64,000 nucleotides of DNA from Parastagonospora avenae f. sp. tritici 18332-5 (GCA_022559985.1 JAFJTR010000101.1:38353-102352), one strand, 5' to 3'. Counted from the first letter of the stretch, positions 23,153 to 35,435 are shown. Numbers and translations are program-made. The notes: generated by a model from the sequence alone, not told the origin.

Positions 23153-24445
23153 CTACTGCGGATAATGCTCGAACAAAAACCCCGCCGCCATCTCCACATT
23201 GCCATCCGTAGCATTCAGCGCCGCCACAGCCTCGTGCTGCGCGAACCCCAACACCACCAACTTCTGCACCTCCTCATCCGGCCAACTTGTGCTAGGAGCC
23301 GGCAGCGTCGTCACCATTTGCCGAATCTGATCTGCCGTGACGCCTAACAGAGGTTGCTCGGTGCGAGGCCGCGGCGGGTCTTGGACTCTCAAGACGCGCC
23401 CCAGCGCCCCCACCCACCCAGCTTGAACCGTCTCGTTCCCGAGCTCAAGAGAGCTCACATGCACAAGATCCTCCTCGCAATCCCCGGAGTTAAAATACTC
23501 CCACCCCATAACCCCGCCAAACCCCTTGCCAACGTTCTTATACTTCTCCCGCAACCTCGCACACACATCCCCCAATTTCCCAATGCCCACATGCCCCGCC
23601 CCATTCCCGGGATTCGTCACAACGCCCAGCACGACTTTCTCGGGCTTCCACCCCGCGGCGATGATCGCGTCGTACCACCCCGTCCCGCTCGCGTCGCCCC
23701 ACCCACAGTAGAATTGCGTGTTGTACCACGCTACTTCGCGGCCGTAGACACTGCATTCAAGTTCAGGGTACGAGAAACCGGAGAGGTGGGGGAGTGTCGG
23801 GTATAAAGGGTTCGGACTGGGCCCGCTGGCGAGCATGGGCCGGGGCGGGCGCATGTGTGGCGGGATGTTGGGGTCTGGGAGCAAAGCAGTGGCGACGGGC
23901 GCGAGTGTGATGAGGAAGTCGTGGCCGAAGTCTGCGCGGAGACGGGCGATGAGGCGTGTGGCGGTGCTGAGGGGGATGGGTTCCTCGATATCGAGGTCCA
24001 GGCCGGAGAGGGCGTGGGTGGTGATGAGGGTGCGGAGTGGGAGGTAGTGGGCTTCGAACTAGTCATGTGTGAGTAGAAAGGATGTGAGGGGAGGGAGGGA
24101 GGGGGGAAGTACACTCTCGTCGTCCCCACTGAGACGCTCGAAGGAGCCTTTTGCTGCACCGCCCAGCATGCCTAGGACTTTGACGCCGCTACCCTGGAGC
24201 CAGGCTACTTCGCCCCATAACTGATCGAAGCGCTTGTCATCCGGACGGTGGTCGTTGAGGGTGATGTTGCCCGGCCCCTCGTTGAGATGTATGGCAGCGA
24301 CAATGACATGTGTGATGCCAGTGTTGTTAGTGAGCAAGGGTAGAAGCGAGTGGTAATTGCCCTGAGGGTCGTGGATGGTCTGGTGGTATACGATTAGTCG
24401 AGGACCGCTTGTGAGAGGGAGAAGCTTTGGCGTGGACGAAGTCAT
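23153..24445 (-). CDS. Cytosolic GH18 glycosidase with C-terminal UBA domain
   Basis: Two exons (intron 24059-24112) give 412 aa. The GH18 barrel begins PRLIVYHQTIHDPQGNY; the second strand carries THVIVAAIHLNEGPG, then VKVLGMLGGAAKGSF and the catalytic signature SGLDLDIEE (DxDxE, Glu as acid). Later strands include WYNTQFYCGWGD, VVLGVVTNPGNG and GGVMGWEYFNS. No signal peptide or membrane segment precedes the barrel, so it should act inside the cell. After ~60 linking residues, the last ~40 match a UBA domain: EVQKLVVLGFAQHEAVAAL, with the GNVE and hydrophobic-LF landmarks (helix 1 MGF-like LGF loop). UBA domains bind ubiquitin. Substrate could be chitin oligomers or free N-glycans; the sequence does not decide. 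Function of the fusion is unknown to me. Confidence 0.85.
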
Positions 24446-24846
24446 GGCCGATGATGCAAGTAGAACGGGTAGCTTGGGGCAGCGGCATGGTACGAGATCG
24501 CGTCAGCACGCGTCCATGCAGGGCCCCTCGTAGGGCTGAGCCGCATTGCGTCATACATCGTGCAACACCAAGACGTGCACCAAGAACATACAACGTCAAA
24601 AGACGAAATTGGCAAGCGCAAGTGCGTATGATATGAGCTTCATTCAAAATGTCAGGAAGCTATCCGCGACATGATCTAGCCAAAACGCCCCTTAGCAACC
24701 CTTCAGGTATAACCCGTCCTATCCAGACAAAGGAACGCATCGCAAGGACGCCCTAGTTGTGTTCGTGCTGCACCGTGAATCCGTGCCAATTATGCTCCCA
24801 TGAAGATTCCGTAACGTTCGTAGCATCCACCAGGGACGTCAGGCGG
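24446..24846. other. Upstream region of the GH18-UBA gene
   Basis: 401 bases between the GH18 start and the Cdk1 stop codon, both on the minus strand. It must hold the GH18 promoter and Cdk1 3' UTR. Nothing else seen. Confidence 0.45.
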
Positions 24847-25971
24847 CTAGTGGTAGCCATTGCTGTAGCCGTTGGCGCCAGTGCCGGTAAAGTATTGGTG
24901 GAGGACCGTCTGCTTTGCTGAGATGCGGCCAGCCGGGTCGTATACGAGCAAGTTGTCGAGCAGGTCAAGGCCTACATCGTCGAGACTGGTGACAATGGCA
25001 GCGATGTCGGTGCGATTCCACTTTGGGAACGAGGGCTTGAAGTCTGGGAAAGAGGTGACACCAGGCCAGTCTTGCTCGCTGGGAGTGCCGAGGATGCTGG
25101 AGGAATTAGTATGAGTAAATCAGATGTCTACTAGTCGACGTACCGGAAAATCTTGAAGATCTCGTCAATCTCGGAGTCGCCAGGGAACAGAGGCTTGCGT
25201 GTGCACATCTCAGCGAAGATGCAACCAACCGACCACATGTCGACGCCAGTAGAGTACTGTCGGCCGCCCAAAAGAATCTCTGGTGAGCGGTACCACAGTG
25301 TGACGACCTGCAGCATGTTAGCCGATTTCAGATACAGTGGATCCCTTCTTCTCCTACCTCGTGGGTGTATGTGCGGAGGGGAACACCAAAAGCGCGGGCC
25401 AGACCAAAATCAGCAAGCTTGAGATTGAAGTCCTTGTCGATGAGCAGGTTCTGGGGCTTAAGGTCGCGGTGCAGGACGCGGTGGGCATGGCAGTACCGCA
25501 CGCCCTGGCACAGCTGCATCATGAACTTCTTGACCATGGTCTCGTCCATATTCAGTGGTTTTCCATAAAGGCCAGTGCCCTCTGGTAGCGCCTTGCCGCG
25601 ACCGCCCTGGCTGACTGGCAGCGCCTCCATGTACTTCTTCAAGTCGCAGTCGAGAAACTCAAACACCAGATACAGCTTGTGACCGTCGGCGTGGACAATG
25701 TTGAGCAGGCGCACGATGTTGGGGTCGTTCATCTCCTTGAGCAGCGAGATCTCGCGGATGGCTGTCGACGGGACGCCCTCATCTTCGGCCTCGAGGCGGA
25801 TCTTTTTGAGGGCGACGATGCGCCCGTCCTTTGCCGTCAGGTCCTTGGCCTTGTAGACGACTCCGTAAGTGCCTAGCAACCTGTGTCAGTATGGGCGCAA
25901 TACTCGCAACAGTCGCTCAGCGCAGTGGACTGACCCTCGCCGATCTTCTCCATCTTCTGATAATTCTCCAT
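24847..25971 (-). CDS. cdc2: Cyclin-dependent kinase Cdk1/Cdc2 (NimX/Cdc28)
   Basis: Four exons with introns 25873-25934, 25308-25357 and 25097-25143 give 321 aa. The Gly-rich loop GEGTYGVVYKA is split by the first intron and keeps the regulatory Thr14-Tyr15 pair. The cyclin-binding helix reads PSTAIRE exactly, which marks Cdk1 rather than Pho85 or Cdk7. The catalytic loop is HRDLKPQNLL, the metal site DFGLARAFG, and the T-loop RTYTHEVVTLWYRSPEILLG carries the activating Thr. Residues ~95-120 contain the short Gly-rich insert usual in filamentous-fungal Cdc2. The C-terminus (GTGANGYSNGYH) is short. It drives G2/M and is the target of Wee1/Cdc25 control. Divergent from the AlkB-like gene. Confidence 0.96.
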
Positions 25972-26321
25972 GGTGTCGAAAAACGAGCGTTGAGCTCTTC
26001 AGACGATAGGCGGTCTGGCGTGTTTGGCGGCGTTGGTGGGCAAATTGCTATGAAGAACGAGCGTGTGGGTTTCCTTTTTGAATAAGACTGCAGCGTATGG
26101 GTCGAGCGGTCCTGTGGGTTAGTTGTCGAAGGTGTGTCGCGGGTAAGGCGGGGCTCAGGGAGTGGTCGATTTGGATGTTATGCAGTAAACAGTACATCCC
26201 CGGCCGCATCAGGCTAAGCCAAACAAGCCACGACGCGAGCTTAGCGCGCTTTCACATTTATCCCTCCACATCGGGTGCATGACACTTCGTCCAGTGGCGG
26301 TTCAAAGATACAACAGGCAGC
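25972..26321. promoter_or_regulatory. Shared divergent promoter region, Cdk1 / AlkB-like
   Basis: 350 bases between the start codons of Cdk1 (minus) and the AlkB-like gene (plus). No long frame with family resemblance; both promoters should lie here. Confidence 0.5.
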
Positions 26322-27401
26322 ATGCAGGGCCTTGATCCTTATCAGCGTCCGCCTGATGCCATCCGCCTTGTCTATAAAAAGTACCAGAAGATGAAGGCAA
26401 AGGATCTCGACACAGATGCCGGCCTCATCGATCTTACACAGACATCTCAAGACTGTCTCCCAAAAGGAGTACGCGTGGTGAGGGAGCTGGACATGACAGA
26501 GCTGACCGACACCTTTCATGCATTCGCTGGCGTGGACGTAAATACCAATGATCAGTTTCAAGAAAATGCATTCGAAATTCCCATCTACGAACATGAAGAC
26601 GTGCCAGGTAAGAATCCTCGCAACATCACATCTCTCACCACCACTCATCCCAAATGTCTACCCCCGCCCTGACACCAGGTAGGTCTCCACATCCTCCCCT
26701 CTCTCCTCCCCCCCTCAATCCAACTCATCCTACTCTCCCGCCTCCTCCACCGGGATCTCTCCAACCCCGACCACCTCACAAACATCCACACCCACTACGC
26801 CCTCACCTACCCTCCTGCAAACTCATCCTTCTTCTCCCTGCCCCCCTCCTACCACTCCCCCATCGCCCACCCCCTCGACTCAAACATCCACAAACCCCTC
26901 ACCATCACCCAACTCCTCAACAAGAAGCTCCGCTGGACAACCCTCGGCGGCCAATACGACTGGACCGCGAAGAGATACCCCGACACTCCTCCACCGGAGT
27001 TTCCATTCGACACAAAGACTATGCTGGAATCCATCTTCACAGGCACAAAAGCGCAGGCCGCAATCGTAAACCTGTACTCCCCCGGCGACACACTAAGCGT
27101 GCACCGGGACGTCGCCGAGACATCCTCGCACGGGCTGATAAGTCTGAGTTTGGGCTGCGACGCAGTCTTCATTATTGGGACGGATGACGACAAGGTGCTT
27201 GCGCTGCGCTTGAGGACCGGGAGCGCGGTGTACATGTCCGGTCAGTCGCGGTTTGCGTGGCATGGCGTGCCGCAGATTGTGGCGGGGAGTTGTCCGGAGT
27301 ATTTAAGGAGGTGGCCGGGGGAGGGGGAAGAGTTTGGGGAGTGGGAGGGGTGGATGGAGGGGAAGAGGGTGAATTTGAATGTTAGGCAGATGTGGAATTG
27401 A
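26322..27401 (+). CDS. AlkB-type Fe(II)/2-oxoglutarate dioxygenase (ALKBH1/Abh1-like)
   Basis: Two exons, intron 26608-26682 with the acceptor at AGGTAG (a GTAG duplication makes two candidate acceptors; only the second keeps the frame), give 334 aa. Core motifs are NLYSPGDTLSVHRD (the NxYxPGDxxxxHxD iron site), SLGCDAVF, FAWHGVP (second iron His) and RVNLNVRQMW (the two Arg that hold 2-oxoglutarate and substrate). The N-terminal ~100 residues include PPDAIRLVYKKYQK, found in ALKBH1-type proteins. The family oxidatively removes methyl groups from nucleic acids; ALKBH1 members act on tRNA and DNA in nucleus and mitochondria. Substrate here is not determined by sequence. It converges on the SLM1 gene with 219 bases between stops. 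Confidence 0.9.
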
Positions 27402-27620
27402 ATGGAAGAAATCTTATGGTATTATCATATTTTGGTTGCTGAGGGAGCATTCTGGATTGCGCTATCATCCAGTTCATGACAGATTGAACATGATATTATT
27501 TGATTGTTGCTATCTAAGATGTATTACGGATTGTGGTATCAGTGGGGTGATATTAGGTGATTAGGGATGCAGCAAAATCCAGTGGTTGCGTAGACAACAA
27601 TGTGTAGGTAGGCCTTGAGT

Positions 27621-29210
27621 CTAAACCTTCTCAATAGGGGCAGCAGCAGTTCCAGGAGCTGCTGCACTCCCGGGATCGACGGCGCTGGCCGGGGCCACCG
27701 CGCTGGCAGGTGTAGAACCCACAGGCGCAGCCTCAATACCTTGAGTCTGGAGCGGGGCAGGCTGGCCGACAGGGCTGGCATCACCTCCCACCGGGCTGGT
27801 CGGTGTACTTCCCTCAGGCAATTCGGTGCTAACGGTACCGGCAGCCTGAGCGATGATCTCCCCCCACTGAGCCGCGGCTTGTGGTGTGTGTGCCTTGAAC
27901 TGAACTTCATGGCTCATGGAGAAACTCTTGCCAAGCTTGCTCGACACGTCCTTGCCCTTGACGTTGAACTTCTGGCCACTGACAGCACCAACCATGCAGT
28001 CGGGCAGGTACAGGGACATCTCGGGCACAGGGTCCTTGGCAACGTCGTCGTCGGTCTTGAACTCGTGAAGGAACTTAGAGGGCGTGACAACATAGTAGTT
28101 GGTGTCGTAAGAGCGCATGATCTTGCCCTTGCGCTCAAGCGAGCCGGAAATGAGAGGCTGGGTTGCGCGGTGGTTCTGGTTGGGGAACTGAATCTGCGTC
28201 ACGGTCCTTGCGGGCGCAGATGGGTCGATTAGGATGGTGTTGTTGCGCTGGATGAAGCCGTTCCACTCAAAGTCAAGTGGTATGCGCTGTGCGTTTCCGA
28301 CCATGTCCCCGTACGCAGCCTTAGTGTGCTCAGCTTGCGTGTTCATAACCTGCATAAACTGGCCCATGCCCTGCTGGATTGTCTGGATGATGTGTGCCTC
28401 AAACTGGGCGAAGGAGTTCTGAACACTAATCAGATCCTGTCGGTTGTTGTTCTCCTCCTGGACCTGCTTGTTCAAGCGGTGCATGACCCCACGCTGGAGA
28501 ATGTAAGGGTCGTCTGCAGCCTTCATGTTGCCGCTGTGGGAGTCGAAGACAGCCGTGTGTTGGCCGAGCAGCTCGATGTGCTTCTGAGTATGCGCTCGCG
28601 CCTTGTCAACGGCCTTGCCGCCCTTACCAGCGCCCTTGGTCAGCTCCTTGCTCTTGTTCTTGATCTCGGTGTGCAGACGCTCGAAGATGGGCAGAATAGC
28701 GCTCTTGAGTTGCTTTGCTGTTTCGTAGTGCTGGTTGGAGATGCCCTAGATATTGAGTTAGCGGAAAGATATAACCGGAGGATAGGGCAGCGTACTTGGG
28801 TGTTTGATCGAATGTTCTCAAACATGCCTGCGATACCGCCGAGCGACTGGTCGAAGTGATGGCCCTGCTTCAAGGGGTCCTTAACCGTCTGTATGCTGTG
28901 AGTATGTGTCCATTTGCACTATGCAGTGCGTCCTACCTTGAGGACTCGCTCATACTCCTTGCCGTGTGCGTGGTTTGTCTTCTCCGTCGCCTGCACATAG
29001 TCTTCCAGGTACGCGACCGCATGCTTGTACGCCTGTAGACGTTCGCTGAAGAGCTTGGTGACCTGTACAAATTTAGCTACTTGAAGCCGCACGTGCAATT
29101 GAGATGCCCACCTCCGAAGTGTCCTCTCCCGGAATGGCTTCCTCGTCAGCAGAGGTGTTGGTGAAGCTGCGCGAGGGCATCTCGGTCGTTGCTGAAGTCG
29201 GTGCAGACAT
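27621..29210 (-). CDS. SLM1: Slm1/Slm2-type BAR and PH domain protein
   Basis: Four exons, introns 29063-29111, 28889-28936 and 28746-28795, give 480 aa. The first ~35 residues are acidic and disordered. A long helical F-BAR-like region follows (KLFSERLQAYKHAVAYLEDY, GGKAVDKARAHTQKHIELLG, QVQEENNNRQDLISVQNSF). Residues ~290-400 form a PH domain: ATQPLISGSLERKGKIMRSY, NYYVVTPSKFLHEF, FKAHTPQAAAQWGEII, ending in the usual Trp helix. The tail is Ala/Pro/Ser-rich. Yeast Slm proteins bind PtdIns(4,5)P2 at eisosomes and plasma membrane and relay membrane stress to TORC2. Which of the two yeast paralogues it matches cannot be said; filamentous fungi usually have one. Confidence 0.9.
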
Positions 29211-30153
29211 TATGGTGTGATGTTATACGATTTGTGTGGCTGTGGTACTGGTGTGTAGCTGTGTTGTTGGGTTTGTTTTGGTGTTGTCAAGGCGGGGTTG
29301 TCTCCGTTAGCCTTGGTAAAGACTCAAGTCTTCAATATTCAATGTGCTAAGGGAATAATGTGATATAATGCAGAAACACGAAAGTAAGGCATCCAGGGTC
29401 TTTTAAGAATAATTTAAGCTCATCAGCCGAGCTAGATCCGCCACATTAGAAGCAGGGTTTGGGGAGATGTTGGGGCAGAAGCTCCTCCTTGCCCGAGGGA
29501 TATGATGTCATGGTCTGGAACGATTTGAATTGATGCACCCTAAAACCACGTCCGATCTACGTTACCGTCACATCGTCCCGCTTGCTGCGCCACCATGTGC
29601 TTACCCCTTCACAGACAATAAGACCCTGAAATGGCAAAATGGGAGCCATCGTGTCGCCAGCAGTACTAATCCAGTAGCCACCGCTTGTGTTCTCCTTGGG
29701 AAGCGCCGGCCGGTGGCTTCCCGGAGTGACATTACAACGCTGCATGGCCAAGTTATCCAACAACCTCCCTGGACAACAATCCATAGGACAGCTCGATGCC
29801 GAGATTGCCTTGAAGTATCTGCTTATCTTGAGGACATGCTAGAAATCTCTGCACTATTTGGTCCATTCTGGCATACTAGAATTCATAGTCCGTTACTGGG
29901 CGCATGCCCCATGATCAGACTACTACTCATGGGCAAACATGAGTATTGAATCGCTTTCCACACTGAGTCGTGGGCAATGGTCTCGGAATCTTGCTAACGT
30001 GTTACGCAAGATCGCGGTCTCACGAGCGTGGGGTTGGTGCCCGCGGGCAGCAAGTGCGGGCGCTTATCGATTAGCCAGGGCCAAATTTCTATGCGACTTT
30101 TGTGACGCAACACATCGGGCATTTTCAAACACCAACAGGAAATCCGTATAACC
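29211..30153. promoter_or_regulatory. Shared divergent region, SLM1 / TSR2
   Basis: 943 bases between two start codons facing apart. A plus-strand frame at 29530-29949 (139 aa) shows no family resemblance and I do not call it a gene. Repeated TGTG/GTTG runs just upstream of SLM1 (29220-29280) may be 5' UTR. Confidence 0.45.
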
Positions 30154-30787
30154 ATGTCTGCGCCAGCGAGTTCTTCAGCACTGTCTGGTAAGTTTGGCGA
30201 TCACGTCTCATTCGCGTTGCTCACGTTTTTCAGAACAACTGCAGTCGAAATTCGACCTCGGAATATGGCACACGCTCTTCAATTGGGCTGACCTGACCGT
30301 CGCCGTACAAAATCAATGGGGCGGCCCCGACTCCTCCGACAAGCGCGACTGGCTGGCGGGTCAGATCAGCGACCTCTTCGCCAGCGAGCCAGCGACCGAC
30401 TGCGAAGACGTCGAGGTCATGCTGCTCCAGGTCCTCGAAGACGAATTCGGCATACGCCTCGAAGACGAGACGGAAGTCAATGTCGCCCGCGAGATAATGG
30501 TGTTGAGGAAGGAGATCTTGGAGGGCAAGACCGACATTGTGGATAGGCTGCAAAAGAAGTGGGAATCGAGGAAGGGCAAAGAGGTTGACACGGGGAGCGT
30601 CAACGTCAAGGAGAGCAACCAGGAAGCGGAGTGGGATAGCGTAGATGAGGAGAGCGACGAGGATGACGAGGACGTTGAGATGGGCGATGCGCCGGCACTG
30701 GTACCGGCCAAAGCAAAGGACCCGAAACCTGAGCCCGAGGTGGACGATGACGGATTCACAAAGGTCGTGGGAAAGAAGAAGAGGTGA
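30154..30787 (+). CDS. TSR2: Pre-rRNA processing protein Tsr2 (WGG domain)
   Basis: Two exons, intron 30188-30233, give 195 aa. The start MSAPASSSALS is in a good context and the 46-nt intron joins it to EQLQSKFDLGIWHTLFNWAD. The family signature WGG is in AVQNQWGGPDSSDKRDW, followed by the helical LEDEFGIRLEDETEVNVARE. The C-terminal third is highly acidic (DEESDEDDEDVEMGD) and ends GFTKVVGKKKR. Tsr2 is the escortin that carries ribosomal protein eS26 and helps load it into pre-40S particles; the acidic tail takes part in releasing eS26 from its importin. Length is normal for the family. Confidence 0.95.
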
Positions 30788-31258
30788 TCACTGCTGAAGA
30801 GGATACAGTTTATCTGAAACAGTGTATGGTGTTGGGCGTGGTGGCGTAAAAGCATTGGATTCCTCGAGCTCGTGTGAGAAGTCAACGCTGAGGTCCAGCA
30901 GTAGGACATCGGGAAGCGAACATCGAATGAAGAGACATGGCGCTAGCTAGGTCGCTTCCGTGCTACAGCTGGCGGCAGAACGGCAGAAGCTATCGGCAAG
31001 TCGGTAGGAAGCACAGAGTATGAGCAAAAGCAAAATTTTCTAAGTTCCATCGAAGTGCCTGTTGACGTGATGTGTAACATGCAAATGCAAATGGTTTTGG
31101 ACCCCTAAATGCCGGGCTCGCTAGCACGCTAAGTCCGGCGCTGTTTGCGGCGGCTGTCTGCATTGGGCCTTCCCCGCCTGACATTCATGTGCCATCTCAG
31201 CTAAGTACCTCACCTGCACCCTAGTATAGCACACACGGCTTCGCTCTCTACCAGCGCC
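30788..31258. other. Intergenic between TSR2 and the BSD-domain gene
   Basis: 471 bases, both neighbours on the plus strand. It should hold the 3' end of TSR2 and the promoter of the BSD gene. Nothing else recognised. Confidence 0.45.
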
Positions 31259-32711
31259 ATGGATTCGGCATACGACCACATCCAAGAAGAGAGCTATCCT
31301 CAGGACCAGTCCAGTCAGCAAGGAAGCGGGGACAGTACCCACCAGGAGACGGCCAACAACTTCAACGCTGAGATACAAGATGCCTACAAGGCCATATCAA
31401 GCAGTCCTTGGGCGGCAAGGTTGGGTGGCTTCTTTGGAACAGTGAAGAAGCAGGTGAGGAACTATCGTGAGCTCACACAGGGCCAGTTTCTAATAGGGAC
31501 CAGGGCGAGCAATACTACGACACCGCCAGCAAGCAGTACGCCGAGACGAGCAAGACAGCCACAGCTGGTGTTTCCACTCTGGTGAAGCATGCGCGCAACC
31601 TTTCAGTCCAGGCCGGCGAGACCATCAGTACCGACAAGAAGACGGAAGATCCGGAAGCACACCCCGACCGCCCTGAGTCGCTCCCCGCAGACATAGTCAA
31701 GGAAGCAAGGAACGTGCTGTCACGATTTCGATCCGACGCCGCGAAGCGCCTCAAGGAGATTGAAAAGGCAGAGGATGCGGCCGACGAGGCGCTGCTGAAA
31801 TTCGGCACCAACATTCGCAGCTTCCTGGCTGATGCCGTGTCTATTGCCCCTCCCGCATCAGGCTCACAAGAAGAGAAGGACGGTACTGTTCTCTTTGAAT
31901 CCAAGGACAGCACTGGAAAAAAGGTCGTACATGCAACGCGCTTCGATGCTCAGCTGCATGTGATACATTCGAGCATAGACTCGTTCTTGAAGGACCCTGC
32001 AAGCACCGAGTGGGAGACGTGGAGGAAGGACTTTGACGTGGAGAAGAAGACCGATGCTATTGCGAAAGACCTGGAGAAGCATACAGAGTTGAGAACTGCC
32101 ATGGAGAAGTGCGTGCCGGAGAAAGTAGACTATGCGAGCTTCTGGGAAAGATACTACTTCCTGAGGCACGTTATTGAGAGTGAAGAGCAGCGTCGAAGAG
32201 ACATGTTGAAGGGTAAGCTACACTCGACCAAGCATCTTATAACATGTTCTATATCTAACACTACGCAGCATCAAACCCCGCAGACGACGAAGAGGTGGCC
32301 TGGGACGAAGACTCTGACGAGGAGGAGGAAGAAGAGGACGATGCCGACGACGCCGAAGATGCCGAAGAAGACGACGAAGAAGAAGAAGACGAAGAGGATT
32401 CCGACGACGACGAGGAAGACTCCGACGAAGAAGAAGAGTCTTCCGGAGCCCCTTCGAACAAGTCCGCGACCAACCTCGCAGCCTCAGTTAAAACCCTCAA
32501 GCCCCCCGCGGAAGACAAACCAAAGCCAGCGGCAAATCTCAAGCCTGCCCAGCCCCGACGATCAAACGACGAGAAGAGCGTGGCAGATAGCGACGCAAGC
32601 TACGATCTCGTGAGCGGCGCGACCAGCCGTGCGCCAGGAAGCCCACAACAGGAGAAGAAGAAGACGGTGGCCGAGGAGGACGAGGATAGTGAGGAGGAGG
32701 ACTGGGAATGA
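31259..32711 (+). CDS. BSD-domain protein (Dos2/SYAP1-like)
   Basis: Three exons, introns 31454-31503 and 32213-32268, give 448 aa. The N-terminal part has PWAARLGGFFGTVKKQ and a helical, Lys/Ala-rich stretch. The BSD domain spans roughly residues 185-265, with EWETWRKDFDVEKKTDAIAK, LRTAMEKCVPEKVDYASFW and the diagnostic FWERYYFLRHVI. The C-terminus is a long acidic run of Asp, Glu and Ser ending EEEDWE. This architecture is that of fungal proteins related to yeast Dos2 and animal SYAP1, whose biochemical role is not settled. The minus strand across the acidic run reads as poly-Ser and is a shadow. Confidence 0.85.
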
Positions 32712-32969
32712 ATGTGATGATTGGGAAAGGTAATGGAGTTCTGGAAATGGGAAACTTGATAGGGCTTCTGTTTGTGGTGCGGATGAATACCATGTCTTGT
32801 TCGTTGAATTTGGATACGCTATCTACGCTGTCTTATGCTTTGAAGTATAACAAATGGTATCTTTTGAAAACAAATATGTGACGGTCCCGAACACCTTCGC
32901 AATGCACTTGCTCCTTGACATCCATACAATTTACAATTCCTCCTCGTGCAACCATACCGTCATCATATT

Positions 32970-35435
32970 CTACTCCTGCTTCCGAATACTGCTCGGCGGC
33001 GTGTCCGGCGCCACACTCCCCCTGAAAGCCTGCGCTGGCCCATGTCGCGGCGAACTGGATGTATGCGGCGCAGTAGGCGGCCCTTTGAAGCTGGGCTGCT
33101 TCATACCCTTTCCCTGACCCGGCTGCGTCGTCGCGCGCCTCAGCAGCGGACTCGGGGAAAAAACACTTCCGAGCGGGGGACGGCTCTCTCGCAGCACATC
33201 CGTAGACGACTTGGACCGACCACCTTCATTGCCAAAGTACGGTGATGAAAGAGAACCCACTGGCGTACCAGGGCGGGATCGCGAGTAGTGAGAGGAAGGC
33301 CGACTGATTGGGTAGCCTTCGTAGTCATACGGCGCACCACCTTCATGCTCGCCAGCCCCGTCGTCATGAAACTCGTGCTCGAGATACTCCTCTCCCCTCC
33401 GCTTGATCGGGCTCTCGTCATACGGATCAAAACCCACACGCATGCGCGCCTCGCGGCGCACGCGTCGACGTAGATCGGCGTCACTCCCCGCACCAACCGT
33501 GCTACTATCTGAGAGGAAGAAGTTGAGGAACTCGTCGGGGATGGCGAGGTGCGAGGACTGTTGGAATTGCTGGAGTGCGGTGAGGCGGATGAGCATTTCG
33601 AGGAGGGAGAGGGAGGTTTTAATGGGTGGCAGGGTGGTGGGCGCGTGGGTTTCGTAACGTGAGGCGGGGACGGAGGCCTTCTGGGGGGAGGGGATGAGTT
33701 GAGTGTTCTGCGAGAGTGGTGGTGACATTGATGGAGTTGATGGACGGAGGTTGAGGTTTGAGAGACCGGCTAGGACATCTGGAGAGTCCGGACCTGATGT
33801 ATGTGCTGGAGATGATAGTTCTGGTCCTAGATCTTCAGTTTCGTCTAGCTCTGAGTCTGAAGATGGGTCTTCTGTGTAGACCTCAAAGGCCATCCACTCA
33901 AGATCAAGCGTCGGTGGGAGACGCCAAGGGAAAGTAGGCTGCTCGGGTTCTACGGCCTGTCCCTGTAGGTTGGGGGTAGATTCTCTGCGGAACTGATCTT
34001 CGAGCTCCGTGTGCTCGTCTTCATCCTCGCCGATGGTGTGAGAATCGTCTGAGTCATACCCTGTCTCTGTGGGTTGCTGTTCCATCATGCGGCGCGGTGG
34101 CGCAGCATTGATGTCTCGCTTTAACAGCAGGATTGGGTTGTTGGTCTCACCATCTGTACCTATGTTGAGAATCTTTCCAGTGTCTGCGTAGAAGATCTTG
34201 GATACCTCATGGATGGGAATGACCTCACGGACACCAGCCTGCTCGACGTTGTCGTAAGGACCCGGCTGTGGCTCGTCGTCCTCGAAGGTATGCACACGGC
34301 CATCGTCCAGATCTTCGACAATTAAAAGCTGGTACGCAAATTCTTGAAGCTTGTTATCGGAAGGCACTTGTCGGTGATTGGCTTCGTCAGCTCGGCTCGA
34401 AGTGGGCCCGAAAGGTATTGGAAAGTCGTATACAGTATCGAGTGGTACCCTCAGAAGCGTCACACGCGCCTTGTGCATAACCTCCTTCCACGTAGTATCG
34501 CGAAGTCCTTCCTCATGTGGACGATTCGCATGGCCAGCAAACAACATGTACATAGAGAGCGTGAACGTTGGTCCGATCTGCTGCGACCTGGGCCTCGAAG
34601 AACAATACTGCATGTCGCCAGCAGTAAGGAAGGTACTTGCTTGTAGCAACCGTGATGGTGATACGGTAGCTGGTAGTGTCGTAGACAGACTGACACCAGA
34701 GGTGGTGATGGCCAGGTTGATCAGAGGCACAGCATCTTCGATGCGCTCCAGGAGCTTCTTCATCTCTGAGATGATGACTTTGAGTTCGATGTCATTTTGC
34801 GCGCGTGACCTCGCCTTCGAGCTGCCTCTTCGAGAGAGCTGCTCCTCCATGACAGCCTTCTCAACTCGACTCCCAAGAGTTTGAATGTCCCATCGAAGAG
34901 ATTTTGTGAGTGTGACAGCTGATTCGAGAGATGTGTTTCCGCGAGCAGCAATCAGCTCGATCATGTCAATAGCCGGCGAAACGATCTGGAGAATTTAGGA
35001 ACTAATCGTAACCTACGGCCAGTGATATAGCTTACCTTGATCTTTGAGTCGAGTCGAAGCTGCAAAGTAGCCAACTCCTCCTTCTCGCGGCCATCCACAG
35101 TCTGAGGCTTGTCAGCCAGGAGCCCATGGAATTTGACTTCGTCGTGCTCTTTTCTTGGTCTTGCTCTTGTCGGGAATCGAACAGTGCGAGTAAAGGTAAT
35201 GGAGGTAACGTGCTGTCTCTGGATTTGCACTCACTTTCATTAGTCGGCCGCATTGTTTCAGGGCGTAAGTGCTGGTGATGGATATACCACTCCGAATGGC
35301 ATAGCTCATCGCCTGCTGGGTCACCTGTTGGGCGGTCAGCTTCGGGATCTCGGGCAACGGCGACACCTTCGGGCTGCATAGTGCCAGTCCTATAATGGTT
35401 GATTAGAGTCATACTTTCGCTAGAAGGACATCCAT
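32970..35435 (-). CDS. RanGTP-binding protein (Yrb30-type, Ran-binding PF05508-like)
   Basis: Four exons, introns 35367-35414, 35102-35234 and 34986-35035, give 744 aa; all four exons are whole numbers of codons. The first exon is only MDVLLAK. The N-terminal helical domain has AMSYAIRSGISITSTYALKQ, LATLQLRLDSKIK, IVSPAIDMIELIAARGNTSL and SAVTLTKSLRWDIQTLG, the pattern of fungal Ran-binding proteins related to yeast Yrb30, a shuttling protein that binds RanGTP. The second half is low-complexity, acidic then Ser/Pro/Arg-rich, with no further domain I can name. Acceptor of intron 1 is AAG; a nearer CAG would shift frame. It is divergent from SUP35. Confidence 0.8.

Noticed and set aside
32295..32542. 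Minus-strand poly-Ser ORF
   Set aside because: It is the complement of the acidic Asp/Glu tail of the BSD-domain protein.
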